From assembly GCF_003004785.1 (NCBI RefSeq), contig NZ_PVZS01000034.1:1-48550 (forward strand): 48,550 nt of DNA, written 5' to 3'. Source of the stretch: Alsobacter soli (GTDB taxonomy: Bacteria; Pseudomonadota; Alphaproteobacteria; Rhizobiales; Beijerinckiaceae). A program made the translations under genes and the position numbers. Numbering within the stretch: the stretch's first letter is position 1; the number at the start of each line of letters is the position of its first letter. The notes beneath the pieces are model-generated. The model ran no database searches and was not told the origin of the DNA. It saw nothing but the letters and a program-made list of their open reading frames with translations. Positions 24,242 to 33,434 of the stretch are shown here, piece by piece.

Positions 24242-25315
24242 TCAGTCCCGCTCCGCGACCTCCCAGACCTGCCCCGGCCGGAGCGGCAGGAAGCGCTCGG
24301 GATGGACCCCGTGCTTCTCCAAAGCCTGCCCCAGGGCTTCCGGCGGTCGCTCAATGCCTTCATCGGTCAGTTTGAAAGTGCCCCAGTGGTGGCCCAGCGC
24401 CTGCTCGGCCCCGCAGGCCAGCATGGCGCGGACGGCGTCCTCCGGGTTCATGTGCTGGTCGCGCATGAACCAGCGCGGCTCATAGGCGCCGATCGGCAGG
24501 ATCGCGAGCCGCGGCGGCCCGTGCCGCTCGCGGACGGCGGCGAAATGAGAGCCGTCCCCAAAGCCCGTGTCGCCCACATGGTAGATCGCGCCCGCCGGCG
24601 TGCGCAGCACGAAGGCCGCCCACAAGGCCCTCTGCCGGTCGCGCAACCCACGCGCCGACCAGTGGATCGCCTGCTCGGCGTGGACGGAGACCTCCTCCGA
24701 CAGCGGAGCGGCGTCGCCCCAGTCGAGCGTTCGCGTCGGGACCGGCACGCCCGCCTCGCGCAGGATCGTGTCGTTGCCGAGCGGCGTCACGATCCGGAGG
24801 GGGTGGCGCGCCGCAAGCCGCCGCAAGGTGTCGACGTCCAGGTGGTCGTAGTGGTTGTGCGTGAGCAGCACGACGTCGATGGGCGGAAGGTCGTCGAACG
24901 CCACCCCCGGCGCGTTCACGCGCTGCGGCCCCGCGAACGAGAAGGGCGAGCAGCGATCTGACCACACGGGATCGGTCAGGATGTTGAGCCCGGCCGTCTG
25001 CAGAAGGAAACTGGCGTGGCCGACCAGGGTGACCCGCAGGCCCGCCCCGGGGACCCTGGCGGGCGGCGTGTCGCGAAACGGGCTCGGATACTGCGCCGGC
25101 CAGGCCTCCTTGCCGTCGGCGAAACGCCATTTCAGCAGGTCGCCGAAGCCCTTCCCGTTCGGCCCCCCCGGGTTGAAGAACCGCACGCCGTCGAAGTGAT
25201 CCGAGACGGGGCCCCGGTAGTAGGCGTTGGCGCCGGGCCTTAGCCCGAAAAGGCCGGTCAGCGCGGTCGCCATGGCGTGGAGGGAAAGCGGGCGGGAGGA
25301 GGTGCGGTCGGTCAT
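24242..25315 (-). CDS. UlaG/NAPE-PLD-like MBL-fold hydrolase
   Basis: A 357-residue metal-dependent hydrolase. Seen: VTLVGHASFLLQTAGLNILTDPVWSDRCSPFSFAGPQR, the metal motif LLTHNHYDHLD, YHVGDTGFGDG, LAILPIGAYEPRWFMRDQHMNPEDAV and LGHHWGTFKLTDE. These are hallmarks of the NAPE-PLD-like group within the MBL superfamily, which also resembles UlaG. Bacterial members probably cleave phosphodiester or lactone bonds; a phospholipase-D-like activity is possible but not shown. ATG at 25315; a longer upstream frame is antisense of the next gene and can be ignored. Confidence 0.9.
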   Translation of the reverse strand: MTDRTSSRPLSLHAMATALTGLFGLRPGANAYYRGPVSDHFDGVRFFNPGGPNGKGFGDLLKWRFADGKEAWPAQYPSPFRDTPPARVPGAGLRVTLVGHASFLLQTAGLNILTDPVWSDRCSPFSFAGPQRVNAPGVAFDDLPPIDVVLLTHNHYDHLDVDTLRRLAARHPLRIVTPLGNDTILREAGVPVPTRTLDWGDAAPLSEEVSVHAEQAIHWSARGLRDRQRALWAAFVLRTPAGAIYHVGDTGFGDGSHFAAVRERHGPPRLAILPIGAYEPRWFMRDQHMNPEDAVRAMLACGAEQALGHHWGTFKLTDEGIERPPEALGQALEKHGVHPERFLPLRPGQVWEVAERD

Positions 25316-25426
25316 GCGCCCAAGATGGGCCGTTTCGGCGGGCTCGCAAGGGAGGCCTTTCCGCGCGGGCGTTGACAAGCCGCCGGCTTTCTGTTCCTTT
25401 TTCGTTCTCATTCGGACCTGGACTGC

Positions 25427-25819
25427 ATGAACGCCGCCCGCCTCTCGCCCGACCTGCCCGCAAGCGCGACAGCCACGGCCGAACCGCGCCACGAGCCGTT
25501 GCGGGCCGGGGCAGGATTGGCCCTCGTTCGGCGGTTTCACGCCTGGCGCGGCCGGTCGGGACGCCGCTACGTGGTGTCGGCCTACGAGGCCGGCGCGGCT
25601 CCGGACTACGCCGGCGTGGTGGCCCTCGCGGTGCGCCGCACGCCCGATGGCCGCCTCACCATGCTGGGCGCCGTCGCCAGGGATTCGGAAGACGTCTCGC
25701 TTGTCGCCAACCCGGCCTTCGCGCGGGCCGACGAGATCCACCTTCACCTGCTGGCCGAAAACGAAGCCGATCGCGCCAAGGTCGTGCGCGACCTCGCCGG
25801 GGAGGCGCCGCTCCGCTGA
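25427..25819 (+). CDS. Conserved hypothetical protein, 130 residues
   Basis: A soluble protein without signal or membrane segment. Residues 1-27 look disordered; the rest reads as an alpha/beta unit (LALVRRFHAWRGRSGRRYVVSAYEAGAAPDYAGVVALAVRR, then GRLTMLGAVARDSEDVSL, then EIHLHLLAENEADRAKVVRDL). I recall similar Hyphomicrobiales proteins without assigned function. A TTGACA lies at 25372, 55 bases before the ATG, but no good -10 follows at the proper distance. It is divergent from the MBL hydrolase gene. Confidence 0.72.
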   Translation: MNAARLSPDLPASATATAEPRHEPLRAGAGLALVRRFHAWRGRSGRRYVVSAYEAGAAPDYAGVVALAVRRTPDGRLTMLGAVARDSEDVSLVANPAFARADEIHLHLLAENEADRAKVVRDLAGEAPLR

Positions 25820-25823
25820 CGTT

Positions 25824-25854
25824 CCGTCATCGCGAGCGCGGCGATGCGATCTGG
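25824..25854. repeat. Intergenic repeat, GTCATCGCGAG type
   Basis: CCGTCATCGCGAGCGCGGC followed by GATGCGATCTGG is a partial copy of the family seen at 9706 and 17934. It starts five bases after the stop of the 130-residue gene. Confidence 0.55.
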
Positions 25855-25912
25855 GGGGCGTGCGCCGCCTCGGGTGGCTTTGCCGTAGACGACTGGCGGG
25901 ACGGCGGCCTTC

Positions 25913-26458
25913 TCACACCGCGCTCGTGCCCGGCAGCAGCCGCTCGGACAGCCACGCCAGGGTCGCGTCCCGGATGCCGAGCTCCAGCAGGTGCGAATGC
26001 GTGTTGCGCACGTAGTCCGGGTTTGCGCCCGAGATTCCGACGCCCTTTTCGACGATGCGCAGCAGCTCGGGCTCAGGCAGGCGCGGAGCGTACTGGACAT
26101 GGGCCCGGTTCACCGTATAGGCGACCCCGTCCACCACCCGCCCGTCGATGAGCCGCAGCTGGTGCGTGGTCTCGCGATACACCATCGTCACCTGCTCGCG
26201 CTCGCGCAGATAGGCGAGCGTGGCCCCGGCCTTTTCCGCCCCCACCCGGAACGCCACGCCCCGGCAGGAGCCGCCCCGGTCCAGCCCCAGCACGAGCCCC
26301 GGTTGCTCGGCCGTCCCCCGGTGCACCACCGAATAGACGCAGAGCGACCGATGGTAGCCGTGCAGCGTCGCCACCACGCGCTCGTCGTAGTCGAAGCCGG
26401 GCCGCCACATCAGCGAGCCGTAGCCGAAGACCCACAAATCGCCCGTTTTCGATCCCAT
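25913..26458 (-). CDS. ChaC-like gamma-glutamylcyclotransferase
   Basis: A 181-residue protein of the ChaC type. The substrate loop is LWVFGYGSLMWRPGF (YGSL signature), then GYHRSLCVYSVVHRGTAEQPGLVLGLDRGGSCRGVAFRV; YLREREQVTMVYRETTHQLRL carries conserved acids, and PNYVRNTH-like sequence appears as NPDYVRNTHSHLLELGI. ChaC enzymes cleave glutathione to 5-oxoproline and Cys-Gly in the cytosol. It is divergent from the DUF2125 gene with 135 bases between the starts. Confidence 0.92.
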   Translation of the reverse strand: MGSKTGDLWVFGYGSLMWRPGFDYDERVVATLHGYHRSLCVYSVVHRGTAEQPGLVLGLDRGGSCRGVAFRVGAEKAGATLAYLREREQVTMVYRETTHQLRLIDGRVVDGVAYTVNRAHVQYAPRLPEPELLRIVEKGVGISGANPDYVRNTHSHLLELGIRDATLAWLSERLLPGTSAV

Positions 26459-26593
26459 GCCCCGCGTCGCCCTCTCGGCCGCTCACGCGTGGGTGTGTTG
26501 GCGGAGCGGCGGACAGCAGGTAGAGCATTTCACAGCGATGCGGAAGCAGCGGCGCGGCGAGCCGCGGTCCGGGTCGCGAGGCAGGAGAATGGC

Positions 26594-27697
26594 ATGCAGC
26601 AGGTCAGGCGCTGGTCCAGCACGCGGCGCGAGCCGGCGAAGCCGAAGCGACCGTCGCGGCTGCGCATCTTCGCCCCCACCCTGCTGGTGCTGGTCTGCGG
26701 CGCGGCGGCGGCGGGATTCTGGAGCTTCGCGTCCTGGCGCACCGGCCAGGCGATCGACGCGTGGCTCGACCGCGAGGCCGCGCTCGGCCGCGAGTGGAGC
26801 TGCCCTGACCGCAAGATCGGGGGCTTCCCCTTTCGTATCGAGGTCACCTGCGCCAGGCCGAGCTTCCGCGGTCCCGCCGAAAAACGCCAGGTGACCGGCC
26901 AGCTCGCCTCCGCGCACGCGGTCGCGCAGGTCTACAGCCCCAACCACGTGATCGTGGAGGCGGAGGGCCCGCTCGAGGTCCGGGACGAAACCGGCGCCAC
27001 GGCCCAGGCCGCCTGGGAGCTGCTGCGCGCCAGCGTGGTGGGCCGGCCTGGCGGCGCGCTCGAGCGCGTCTCGGTCGAGGGCAAGGGCCTGACCCTGGTG
27101 GCCCAGAGCGAGGTGGGCTCGCTGGAGACAGGAGCCCGCGCGCTGGAGCTCCACCTGCGCCGCACGCCCGACCGGCCGGCGACGGACGGGGCGTTCGACG
27201 TCGCCGGCAGGATCAACGGCGCCCGCGTGCCGCCGCTTGACGCCGTCCTGGGCGGCGCGGAGCCCACGGACGCCACCGTGCTGGCCACGATCACCCAGGC
27301 CGAGCCGCTCAGCGGCCGCGGGCTCCAGTCGGAGCTGGACCGCTGGCGCCAGGCCGGCGGCAGGCTGCAGCTGACGAGCCTCACCGTCCTGAAAGGCGCC
27401 AAGCGCGTCGACGCGGCGGGCAGCCTCGGCCTTGACGACCTGCACCGCGCCCAGGGCCGCGTGGAGGTCACGCTGACCGGCCTGGACGAGTTGCTGCAGT
27501 CCATGGGCGTGAGCCCGCGCACCGCCGCCATTGGCGGCCTCATCGCGGGCGTGCTCGGCGGCAAGAAGCCCGCCGACGTCGATCCGCCGCCTGGCGCCGG
27601 CAACGCCCTCAAGGGCGTCACCCTGCCGCTGCGCCTCGACGGCGGGAAGGCCTTCCTGGGCCCGATCCCGGTCGCCCGGCTCGCGCCCCTCTACTGA
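26594..27697 (+). CDS. DUF2125-domain protein
   Basis: A 367-residue protein. After a basic N-terminal stretch (about 1-25) comes one membrane anchor (FAPTLLVLVCGAAAAGFWSFASW), then the DUF2125 domain: IDAWLDREAALGREWSCPDRKIGGFPFRIEVTCARPSFRG is its signature opening, with two cysteines. The remainder is beta-rich (HVIVEAEGPLEVRDETG, LDDLHRAQGRVEVTLTGLDEL). The layout suggests a periplasmic, membrane-anchored protein, as for the lipid-associated AsmA-like class; function unknown. AGGAGA precedes the ATG by five bases, which settles the start against a much longer open frame. Confidence 0.88.
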   Translation: MQQVRRWSSTRREPAKPKRPSRLRIFAPTLLVLVCGAAAAGFWSFASWRTGQAIDAWLDREAALGREWSCPDRKIGGFPFRIEVTCARPSFRGPAEKRQVTGQLASAHAVAQVYSPNHVIVEAEGPLEVRDETGATAQAAWELLRASVVGRPGGALERVSVEGKGLTLVAQSEVGSLETGARALELHLRRTPDRPATDGAFDVAGRINGARVPPLDAVLGGAEPTDATVLATITQAEPLSGRGLQSELDRWRQAGGRLQLTSLTVLKGAKRVDAAGSLGLDDLHRAQGRVEVTLTGLDELLQSMGVSPRTAAIGGLIAGVLGGKKPADVDPPPGAGNALKGVTLPLRLDGGKAFLGPIPVARLAPLY

Positions 27698-27715
27698 GAG
27701 GCGCCGCCGCCCGGC

Positions 27716-29308
27716 TCAGTGCCGGAAGTGGCGATGCCCGGTGAACACCATGGCGAGGCCCGCCTCGTCGGCGGCCTTGATCACCTCGTCGTCCCGCATG
27801 GAGCCGCCCGGCTGGATCACCGCCGTGGCGCCCGCCTCAGCGGCGGCCAGCAGGCCGTCCGCGAACGGGAAGAACGCGTCCGACGCCCCCACCGAGCCTT
27901 TCGCGAGCGACTCAGGCAGGCCTGCCGCCTTCGCGGCCTCGGCCGCCTTCCAGGCCGCGATGCGCGACGAGTCCACGCGGCTCATCTGCCCGGCGCCGAT
28001 CCCCACCGTCGCGCCGTCCTTCACGTACACGATGGCGTTCGACTTCACGTGCTTGGCGACCCGGAAGGCGAAGCGCATGTCGGCGAGCTCCTGCGCGGTG
28101 GGCTGGCGCTTGGTGACCACCTTGAGCGCCATGTCGTCCACCACGGCGTTGTCCCGGGCCTGGAGGAGGAAGCCCCCCGCGACCGTCCGCATGGCGAGCC
28201 CCTCGGCCCGCGGGTCCGGCAGGCCGCCGGTCACCAGCAGTCGCAGGTTCTTCTTGGCCGCGACGAGCGCGATGGCGTCCTCGTCCGCCTCCGGGGCGAT
28301 GATCACCTCCGTAAAGATCTCCACGATGGCCCTGGCGGCCTCCGCGTCGAGCCTGCGGTTCAGCGCCACGATGCCCCCGAAGGCCGACACCGGGTCGCAG
28401 GCGAGCGCCTTGCGGTAGGCCTCCACCAGCGACCCGCCCTCGGCCACACCGCAGGGGTTGGCGTGCTTGATGATCGCCACAGCCGCCGCGCGCGCCGGGT
28501 CGAACTCGGCCACGCACTCGAAGGCGGCATCCGTGTCGTTGATGTTGTTGTAGGACAGCGTCTTGCCCTGCAGCTGGCGCGCCGTGGCGACGCCGGGGCG
28601 GTTCTCCGGCGTGCGATAGAAGGCCGCCCACTGGTGCGGGTTCTCGCCATACCGCATGGTCTCGGCGAGCTTCCCGCCGATCGCCCGGTAGGTCGGCGAG
28701 GTCTCGCCGAGTTCCTTGGTGAACCAGTTCGAGATCGCCGCGTCATAGGCCGCTGTGCGGGCGTACGCCTTGGCCGCCAGCCGCTTGCGGGTCGCCAGCG
28801 TGGTCGCGCCGTTGTTGGCCGCGATCTCGCCGAGCACCAGCGCGTAGTCGTCGGCGTCCACCACAACGGCCACGTCGCCATGGTTCTTGGCCGCGGCCCG
28901 GATCATGGCCGGCCCGCCGATGTCGATGTTCTCGACGCAGTCGTCATAGGCCTTGCCGGCCGCAACCGTCGCCTCGAACGGATAGAGGTTCACCACCAGC
29001 AGGTCGATCGGCTGGATGCCGTGGGCCAGCATGGCCGCCTCGTGCTCGGGGTTCTCGCGGATCGCGAGAAGGCCCCCGTGGACCTTCGGGTGCAGGGTCT
29101 TGACGCGCCCGTCCATCATCTCCGGAAAGCCGGTGAGGTCCGACACGTCCAGCACAGGCAGGCCCGCGTCCGCGATCGCCTTGCTGGTGCCGCCCGTGGA
29201 TACGAGCTCCACGCCGGCGCCGTGAAGGGCCCGCGCCAGGTCGATCAGACCGGTCTTGTCGGAAACGGAGATGAGGGCGCGGGTCACGCGCCGGAGATCG
29301 CTCGCCAT
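27716..29308 (-). CDS. purH: Bifunctional AICAR transformylase / IMP cyclohydrolase
   Basis: A 530-residue enzyme for the last two steps of IMP synthesis. The N-terminal MGS-like cyclohydrolase domain ([61 protein letters not shown]) spans about 1-200. The transformylase domain follows with [34 protein letters not shown] (catalytic Lys-His) and the end [28 protein letters not shown]. All are family hallmarks. It lies tail-to-tail with the DUF2125 gene (18 bases) and 154 bases after the heparinase-like gene on the same strand. Confidence 0.97.
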   Translation of the reverse strand: MASDLRRVTRALISVSDKTGLIDLARALHGAGVELVSTGGTSKAIADAGLPVLDVSDLTGFPEMMDGRVKTLHPKVHGGLLAIRENPEHEAAMLAHGIQPIDLLVVNLYPFEATVAAGKAYDDCVENIDIGGPAMIRAAAKNHGDVAVVVDADDYALVLGEIAANNGATTLATRKRLAAKAYARTAAYDAAISNWFTKELGETSPTYRAIGGKLAETMRYGENPHQWAAFYRTPENRPGVATARQLQGKTLSYNNINDTDAAFECVAEFDPARAAAVAIIKHANPCGVAEGGSLVEAYRKALACDPVSAFGGIVALNRRLDAEAARAIVEIFTEVIIAPEADEDAIALVAAKKNLRLLVTGGLPDPRAEGLAMRTVAGGFLLQARDNAVVDDMALKVVTKRQPTAQELADMRFAFRVAKHVKSNAIVYVKDGATVGIGAGQMSRVDSSRIAAWKAAEAAKAAGLPESLAKGSVGASDAFFPFADGLLAAAEAGATAVIQPGGSMRDDEVIKAADEAGLAMVFTGHRHFRH

Positions 29309-29462
29309 GGTGCACCTGGATGTGGAAAGGAGGCCGCCACGGCGGCATTTCGCGGGCGCGATAGCACGATCGGCCCGCGCGGGGAATGCGCCTAAGGCAG
29401 TCCCGCGACGCTGATGAACGATTCGACGCGCTTCAGGGCAGAAAAGCCGTGGACCCTTGGCA

Positions 29463-31175
29463 TCAGCCGCGCGGCTCGCGGGTGAAGCTCCAGCGCACGA
29501 CCGGCTCCGACCTGTAGGCGCCGTGCACGACCAGTTGTTCGCTCCGCCGCGCCCCGTCCGGCGCGGCGAAGAAGATGCTTTCCTCTACGCTGACGGGCAT
29601 GCCGCCGGCCTCGAACACCCAGGCGCCGCCGCCCGGGGTCGCCAGCCTCACGGAGAGACCGTCGGGCCCTCGGTCGAGATGCACGGTCGGGTGCAGGTGG
29701 AACCGAACCGCGAAGTGGTCCGGCCCGGCCTGCGCAGCCGTCTCGGCCGCGATCCGGATGGCGTCCTCGCCGGCGAGGCGGTCGCCGCTCGCAGCCAGCG
29801 TGATCCGGCGTGCGTGAATGACGCCGAAAGCCTCCTTGTAGCCGTCGTGCGAGGCCGCCACGCCGATCGACGGCTCGTCCGAGTCACGCTGGTCCTGCCG
29901 CTCGACGACGACCTCGCGCGGCCCGGCCAGGATGGGCGAGCCCAGGAAGGCGGGCCCTTCCTGAACGAAGCGGCAGGACGAGGTGTCGTTCACGGTCACC
30001 GTCGAGTGCGCCGCCGTGGCGCGCGCCATCTGCCGCCAGGGGTCGCCCCCGGGCGGCGGGGCTCCGCAGTTCACGACGAGGCGGCACGGGCCGTCGGAGA
30101 ACTCGAAGGACAGGCACCCTGCATGGGCTTTGCCCGAGAACGCCTGTGGGGGCGGAGGGCCGACATCCATGATCACCAGGGAGCCCCGGGCCTGCAGCCG
30201 CTGGAACCCCGTATGCGGCGCGTTCTCCGTCGCCTGCGAGCGCGCATCCGTATAAGCCAGCAGCGTCACCAGCGTGTCGAGCGGCGTCACGCTCATGCCG
30301 TTGAACAGGGCCAGCGATCCGTCCCCGTGCCGGAACATCCTCAGCATCGGCATCATGCGGTCGATGCCGTTCAGCAGGGCCCGGGGCGGCTCGACGCCCT
30401 GGTTGGCGTACACCTGGCGCAGCGGCAGCAGATCCGTGAGCAGGTCCACAAGCACGCGCGGGTTGCGAGCCACATGCCCGCCGTCCGGCAGGATCTGGCG
30501 GTCGAGCTCTTCCGCCAGCTGCCGCGACGCGCGCTTCTGGGCGCTGGGGCCCGCGCCCGTGCACAGGGCCACATAGGCCAACGCGATGGCCCCGAGCAGG
30601 CGCCGCTCCCCATCCTCCGTCCGCGCCAGCTGCTTCTGCAGCCGCGTCGCCTGGCGCGACAGGGAACGGAGGAACTTGCGGTAGAACTCCCGGTCGGCGC
30701 CATCCAGGATCACGGGCGACTGGCTCAGCCATGACATCAGCCGGCGCGCCATCACGCCGGTCTCCCACGCGATCCCGCGTGGCCGCCCGCAGGCGGCGAT
30801 CCAGTCGTCCACGAGCGCCCGGGCGTTGGCGCGGGCGAGCGCCGACTCAGCCGCGCGCAGGTGGCGCAGCCAGCCGAACCCCATCAGGCCCTCGGCCCAG
30901 GCCGTGGACGCCGGCTCCAGCTGGAAGGGCGAGCGCCCGCCCGCCGCCACCACTTTGCCGGCGAAGGCGAAATAGCCGGCGTAGATGTCGTTGGCGACGG
31001 TGGGATCGGTCGTGCGCAGGTCCTGCGGCGCCACCACCAGACGCTCGGCTGCGGGCTTGCCGGAGGGCGTCAGAGCCCGCACCGGCGCGAGGAGCGCGCC
31101 CAGGCTCCGCCGCAGCCCGAGACGCGCCACGAGCCATGCCAATCGCCAGCGATCCGCGGTGACACGCGTCGTCAA
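29463..31175 (-). CDS. Heparinase II/III-family protein
   Basis: About 570 residues. The N-terminal half is an alpha/alpha toroid: [73 protein letters not shown] and [22 protein letters not shown]. The C-terminal half is the beta-sheet Hepar_II_III domain: [50 protein letters not shown]. Known relatives are polysaccharide lyases; the alphaproteobacterial copy beside purH is conserved but not assayed as far as I know. TTG at 31175 has GGGAGTGAG six bases upstream; TTG at 31205 is the alternative start. Confidence 0.88.
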   Translation of the reverse strand: MTTRVTADRWRLAWLVARLGLRRSLGALLAPVRALTPSGKPAAERLVVAPQDLRTTDPTVANDIYAGYFAFAGKVVAAGGRSPFQLEPASTAWAEGLMGFGWLRHLRAAESALARANARALVDDWIAACGRPRGIAWETGVMARRLMSWLSQSPVILDGADREFYRKFLRSLSRQATRLQKQLARTEDGERRLLGAIALAYVALCTGAGPSAQKRASRQLAEELDRQILPDGGHVARNPRVLVDLLTDLLPLRQVYANQGVEPPRALLNGIDRMMPMLRMFRHGDGSLALFNGMSVTPLDTLVTLLAYTDARSQATENAPHTGFQRLQARGSLVIMDVGPPPPQAFSGKAHAGCLSFEFSDGPCRLVVNCGAPPPGGDPWRQMARATAAHSTVTVNDTSSCRFVQEGPAFLGSPILAGPREVVVERQDQRDSDEPSIGVAASHDGYKEAFGVIHARRITLAASGDRLAGEDAIRIAAETAAQAGPDHFAVRFHLHPTVHLDRGPDGLSVRLATPGGGAWVFEAGGMPVSVEESIFFAAPDGARRSEQLVVHGAYRSEPVVRWSFTREPRG

Positions 31176-31456
31176 GGCAGGCTCACTCCCAGACTGGCGA
31201 AACAACGCCGCCCCTCACCCGATGCTCACCATAAGGCCGCGACGAAGGTCGGCCATGGTGAATCGTTGATGGTTAACGGTAGCGGAGGGGGCAGGGCAAC
31301 GCCCCTGGAGTTGTTTTCCCGCTCGATTTCAGGGCCTTGCCCGCAATCGGTCCGGCAACGCTCGCGACGATGCGCGCGTTTACCCAACCGTAAGCTTTGA
31401 GTCGCCGCTCGCGTCGGGCGCGGCTATGCCTTCGATGCTGATGAGGAGGAAGCAGC

Positions 31457-31960
31457 ATGCACGTGGTCCGAGGCTGCGTCGCGGCCCTTGTCGTCCTTAC
31501 CGCGGGCGCCGCGCAGGCCGCCGTGGAGCGTGTCCCCTTCGACGGCGGCGTGCAGCGCGGGGCCATCGTGGTCCGCACCGCCGAGCGGAGGCTCTACCTG
31601 TCCCTGGGCGACGGCACGGCGCTGCGCTACCCGGTCGCGGTCGGCAAGTTCGGCAAGGCCTGGAGCGGCGTCGCCCGCATTGACGGCAAATATGTCGAGC
31701 CCGCCTGGTCTCCGCCCGCCGAAGTGAAGCGCGACAACCCCCACATGCCCAACGTTATCCCTCCAGGCCCCAACAATCCGATGGGGGCCCGCGCCCTGAC
31801 GCTCTCGGGCGGCGAATACGCCATCCACGGCACGACCCGGAAGATGCGCGCCTCCATCGGGACGGCCGCGTCCTACGGCTGCATCCGCATGTACAACGAG
31901 GACGTGATCGACCTGTTCGACCGCGTCGCGGTGGGGACCACCGTCTACGTCACCCACTGA
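31457..31960 (+). CDS. L,D-transpeptidase (YkuD) with SYGC motif
   Basis: A 167-residue periplasmic protein. Signal peptide MHVVRGCVAALVVLTAGAAQA. The YkuD domain has RLYLSLGDGTALRYPVAVGKFGKAWSGVARI, PNNPMGARALTLSGGEYAIHGT and ASYGCIRMYNEDVIDLFDRVAVGTTVYV. The usual S-H-G-C-I-R-M motif has Tyr in place of His; the nucleophile Cys and YAIHGT are kept. It probably crosslinks peptidoglycan or links proteins to it. The 281-base gap to the divergent heparinase-like gene (31176-31456) holds no gene and a run of AAGGCCGCG-type sequence only. Confidence 0.9.
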   Translation: MHVVRGCVAALVVLTAGAAQAAVERVPFDGGVQRGAIVVRTAERRLYLSLGDGTALRYPVAVGKFGKAWSGVARIDGKYVEPAWSPPAEVKRDNPHMPNVIPPGPNNPMGARALTLSGGEYAIHGTTRKMRASIGTAASYGCIRMYNEDVIDLFDRVAVGTTVYVTH

Positions 31961-31969
31961 CCCTGGCCT

Positions 31970-33307
31970 TCAACCGCTGACGGCGGGTCCCCGCTCACCA
32001 TAGAGGTCGGCCCGGCTCGGGGGCAGCCCTGCCGGGCCCTTGGTGCGCTTCGAGACCAGGGTCTGGAAGATCCCGACGGCCGAGCGCTCGAAGGCGAGCG
32101 AGCACCCGGCGAGGTAGAGCAGCCACATGCGGGTCTTTTCCGGCCCGACCTCCGCCTCGGCCGCGGCCCGGTTGGCGTTGAGCCGCTCGAACCACAGGCG
32201 CGTGGTGCGCGCATAGTGCTCGCGCCAGCCCTCCACGTCGTGGATCTCCAGCTTGGCCCGCTCCATGTTGGCGATCGACATGCCGACATGGTCGAGCTCG
32301 CCGCCCGGGAAGATGTAGCGCACCAGCGCCTTGTATTCGGGCCGCATCTTGCGGAACTGCTTGTCGGAGCCCTTCGCGGGTCGGGAAATCGCGTGGTGCA
32401 GGTAGAGGCCGCGTGGCCGCAACAGGCGGTTGATGGTGGCGAAATAGGCCGCGTGGTTGTCGATCCCAACATGCTCGAACATGCCGATGGAGGCGATCTT
32501 GTCGAACTGCTGGTCCAGCGCCCGGTAGTCCCTCAGTTCGATGGTGACGCGGTCCGAGAGGCCGAGACGGGCGGCCTTCTCGGTCGCGAGCGCGAGCTGC
32601 TCCTGCGAGAGCGTCACCCCGGTGGCCTGGACGCCATAGTGCTGGGCCGCATGGCAGACCAGCGCGCCCCAGCCGGAGCCGATGTCCAGGAAGCGGTCCC
32701 CGGGCTGGAGCCGCAGCTTCCGGCAGATCATGTCGAGCTTGTCGCGCTGGGCCCGGTCGAGGTCGTCGTGCCACTCCGGCTGGAAGTAGGCGCAGGTGTA
32801 GACCATCTCCTCGTCCAGGAAGAGCCGGTAGAAGGCGTTCGACACGTCGTAGTGGTAGGAGATGTTCTCCTTGTTCGTCTCGGCCTTGCCGCTGCGCCGG
32901 GAAGCGTCGTCCTCGATGCCGCCGAGCGGCTGGCGCTGGCGCGCCTCCTTCGGGGCGAGCAGGAAGAGGCCCGCCGCGCGCAGGAGCTTCAGCTTCGAGA
33001 GCTTGCGGACGAGCCGCCCGGTCTTGCCCTCCGGGCGGGCCTTGGCGAGGTCGAAGATCGTGCCGTTCTCGAGCTCGATCCGTCCCGCGACATGCGCCTC
33101 GATCAGGGTGTCGAGCCTGGGCCGCCGCATCAGGCTGGCGAACACGCCCTCGTCGGCGACGGCGATGCGCAGCTTGTCGGCGGGCCAGTCCGCCGGGACC
33201 GTGGTCCCGTCCCAGAGCCGGAAGCCGAAGCCCAGCCCGAGCGTCTGATGCGCGTCCGCCAGCGCGGCCCTGAGCGCCGCGAGCCTTTTGCGCGCCTTGT
33301 CGTCCAT
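31970..33307 (-). CDS. cfa: Cyclopropane-fatty-acyl-phospholipid synthase family protein
   Basis: A 445-residue SAM-dependent enzyme. Residues about 1-115 are the variable N-terminal domain; the catalytic part begins ENISYHYDVSNAFYRLFLDEEMVYTCAYFQPEWHDDLDRAQRDKLDMICRKL. The SAM site is GDRFLDIGSGWGALVCHAAQHYGVQATGVTLSQEQ; IASIGMFEHVGIDNHAAYFATINRLLRP and KYIFPGGELDH-like sequence (VRYIFPGGELDHVGMSIANM) are characteristic. It adds a methylene bridge to unsaturated acyl chains at the inner membrane. ATG at 33307; a frame eleven codons longer is less likely. Confidence 0.92.
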   Translation of the reverse strand: MDDKARKRLAALRAALADAHQTLGLGFGFRLWDGTTVPADWPADKLRIAVADEGVFASLMRRPRLDTLIEAHVAGRIELENGTIFDLAKARPEGKTGRLVRKLSKLKLLRAAGLFLLAPKEARQRQPLGGIEDDASRRSGKAETNKENISYHYDVSNAFYRLFLDEEMVYTCAYFQPEWHDDLDRAQRDKLDMICRKLRLQPGDRFLDIGSGWGALVCHAAQHYGVQATGVTLSQEQLALATEKAARLGLSDRVTIELRDYRALDQQFDKIASIGMFEHVGIDNHAAYFATINRLLRPRGLYLHHAISRPAKGSDKQFRKMRPEYKALVRYIFPGGELDHVGMSIANMERAKLEIHDVEGWREHYARTTRLWFERLNANRAAAEAEVGPEKTRMWLLYLAGCSLAFERSAVGIFQTLVSKRTKGPAGLPPSRADLYGERGPAVSG

Positions 33308-33377
33308 CGATCCAGCCCGTCCTGCCAAAAGCGCCGCCACTCTAGCGGGAACCCGCGCCGGATCAATTCGCGCGGTG

Positions 33378-33410
33378 GAAAACGAAAACGGCCCGCACGA
33401 GGCGGGCCGT
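33378..33410 (-). terminator. Rho-independent terminator of ompW
   Basis: On the minus strand a nine-pair stem (ACGGCCCGC / GCGGGCCGT) with a CTCGT loop is followed by TTTTCGTTTT. It starts 24 bases after the ompW stop. This is the clearest intrinsic terminator in the window. Confidence 0.85.
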
Positions 33411-33434
33411 TCGCGATGCGCTCGGGAGAGCGGA

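Noticed and set aside
25372-25400. Sigma-70 promoter for the gene at 25427
   Set aside because: TTGACA is present, but the bases 17 further on (TCCTTT) are a poor -10.
27719-29395. A 558-residue plus-strand frame inside purH
   Set aside because: It is antisense to an intact purH with all motifs.
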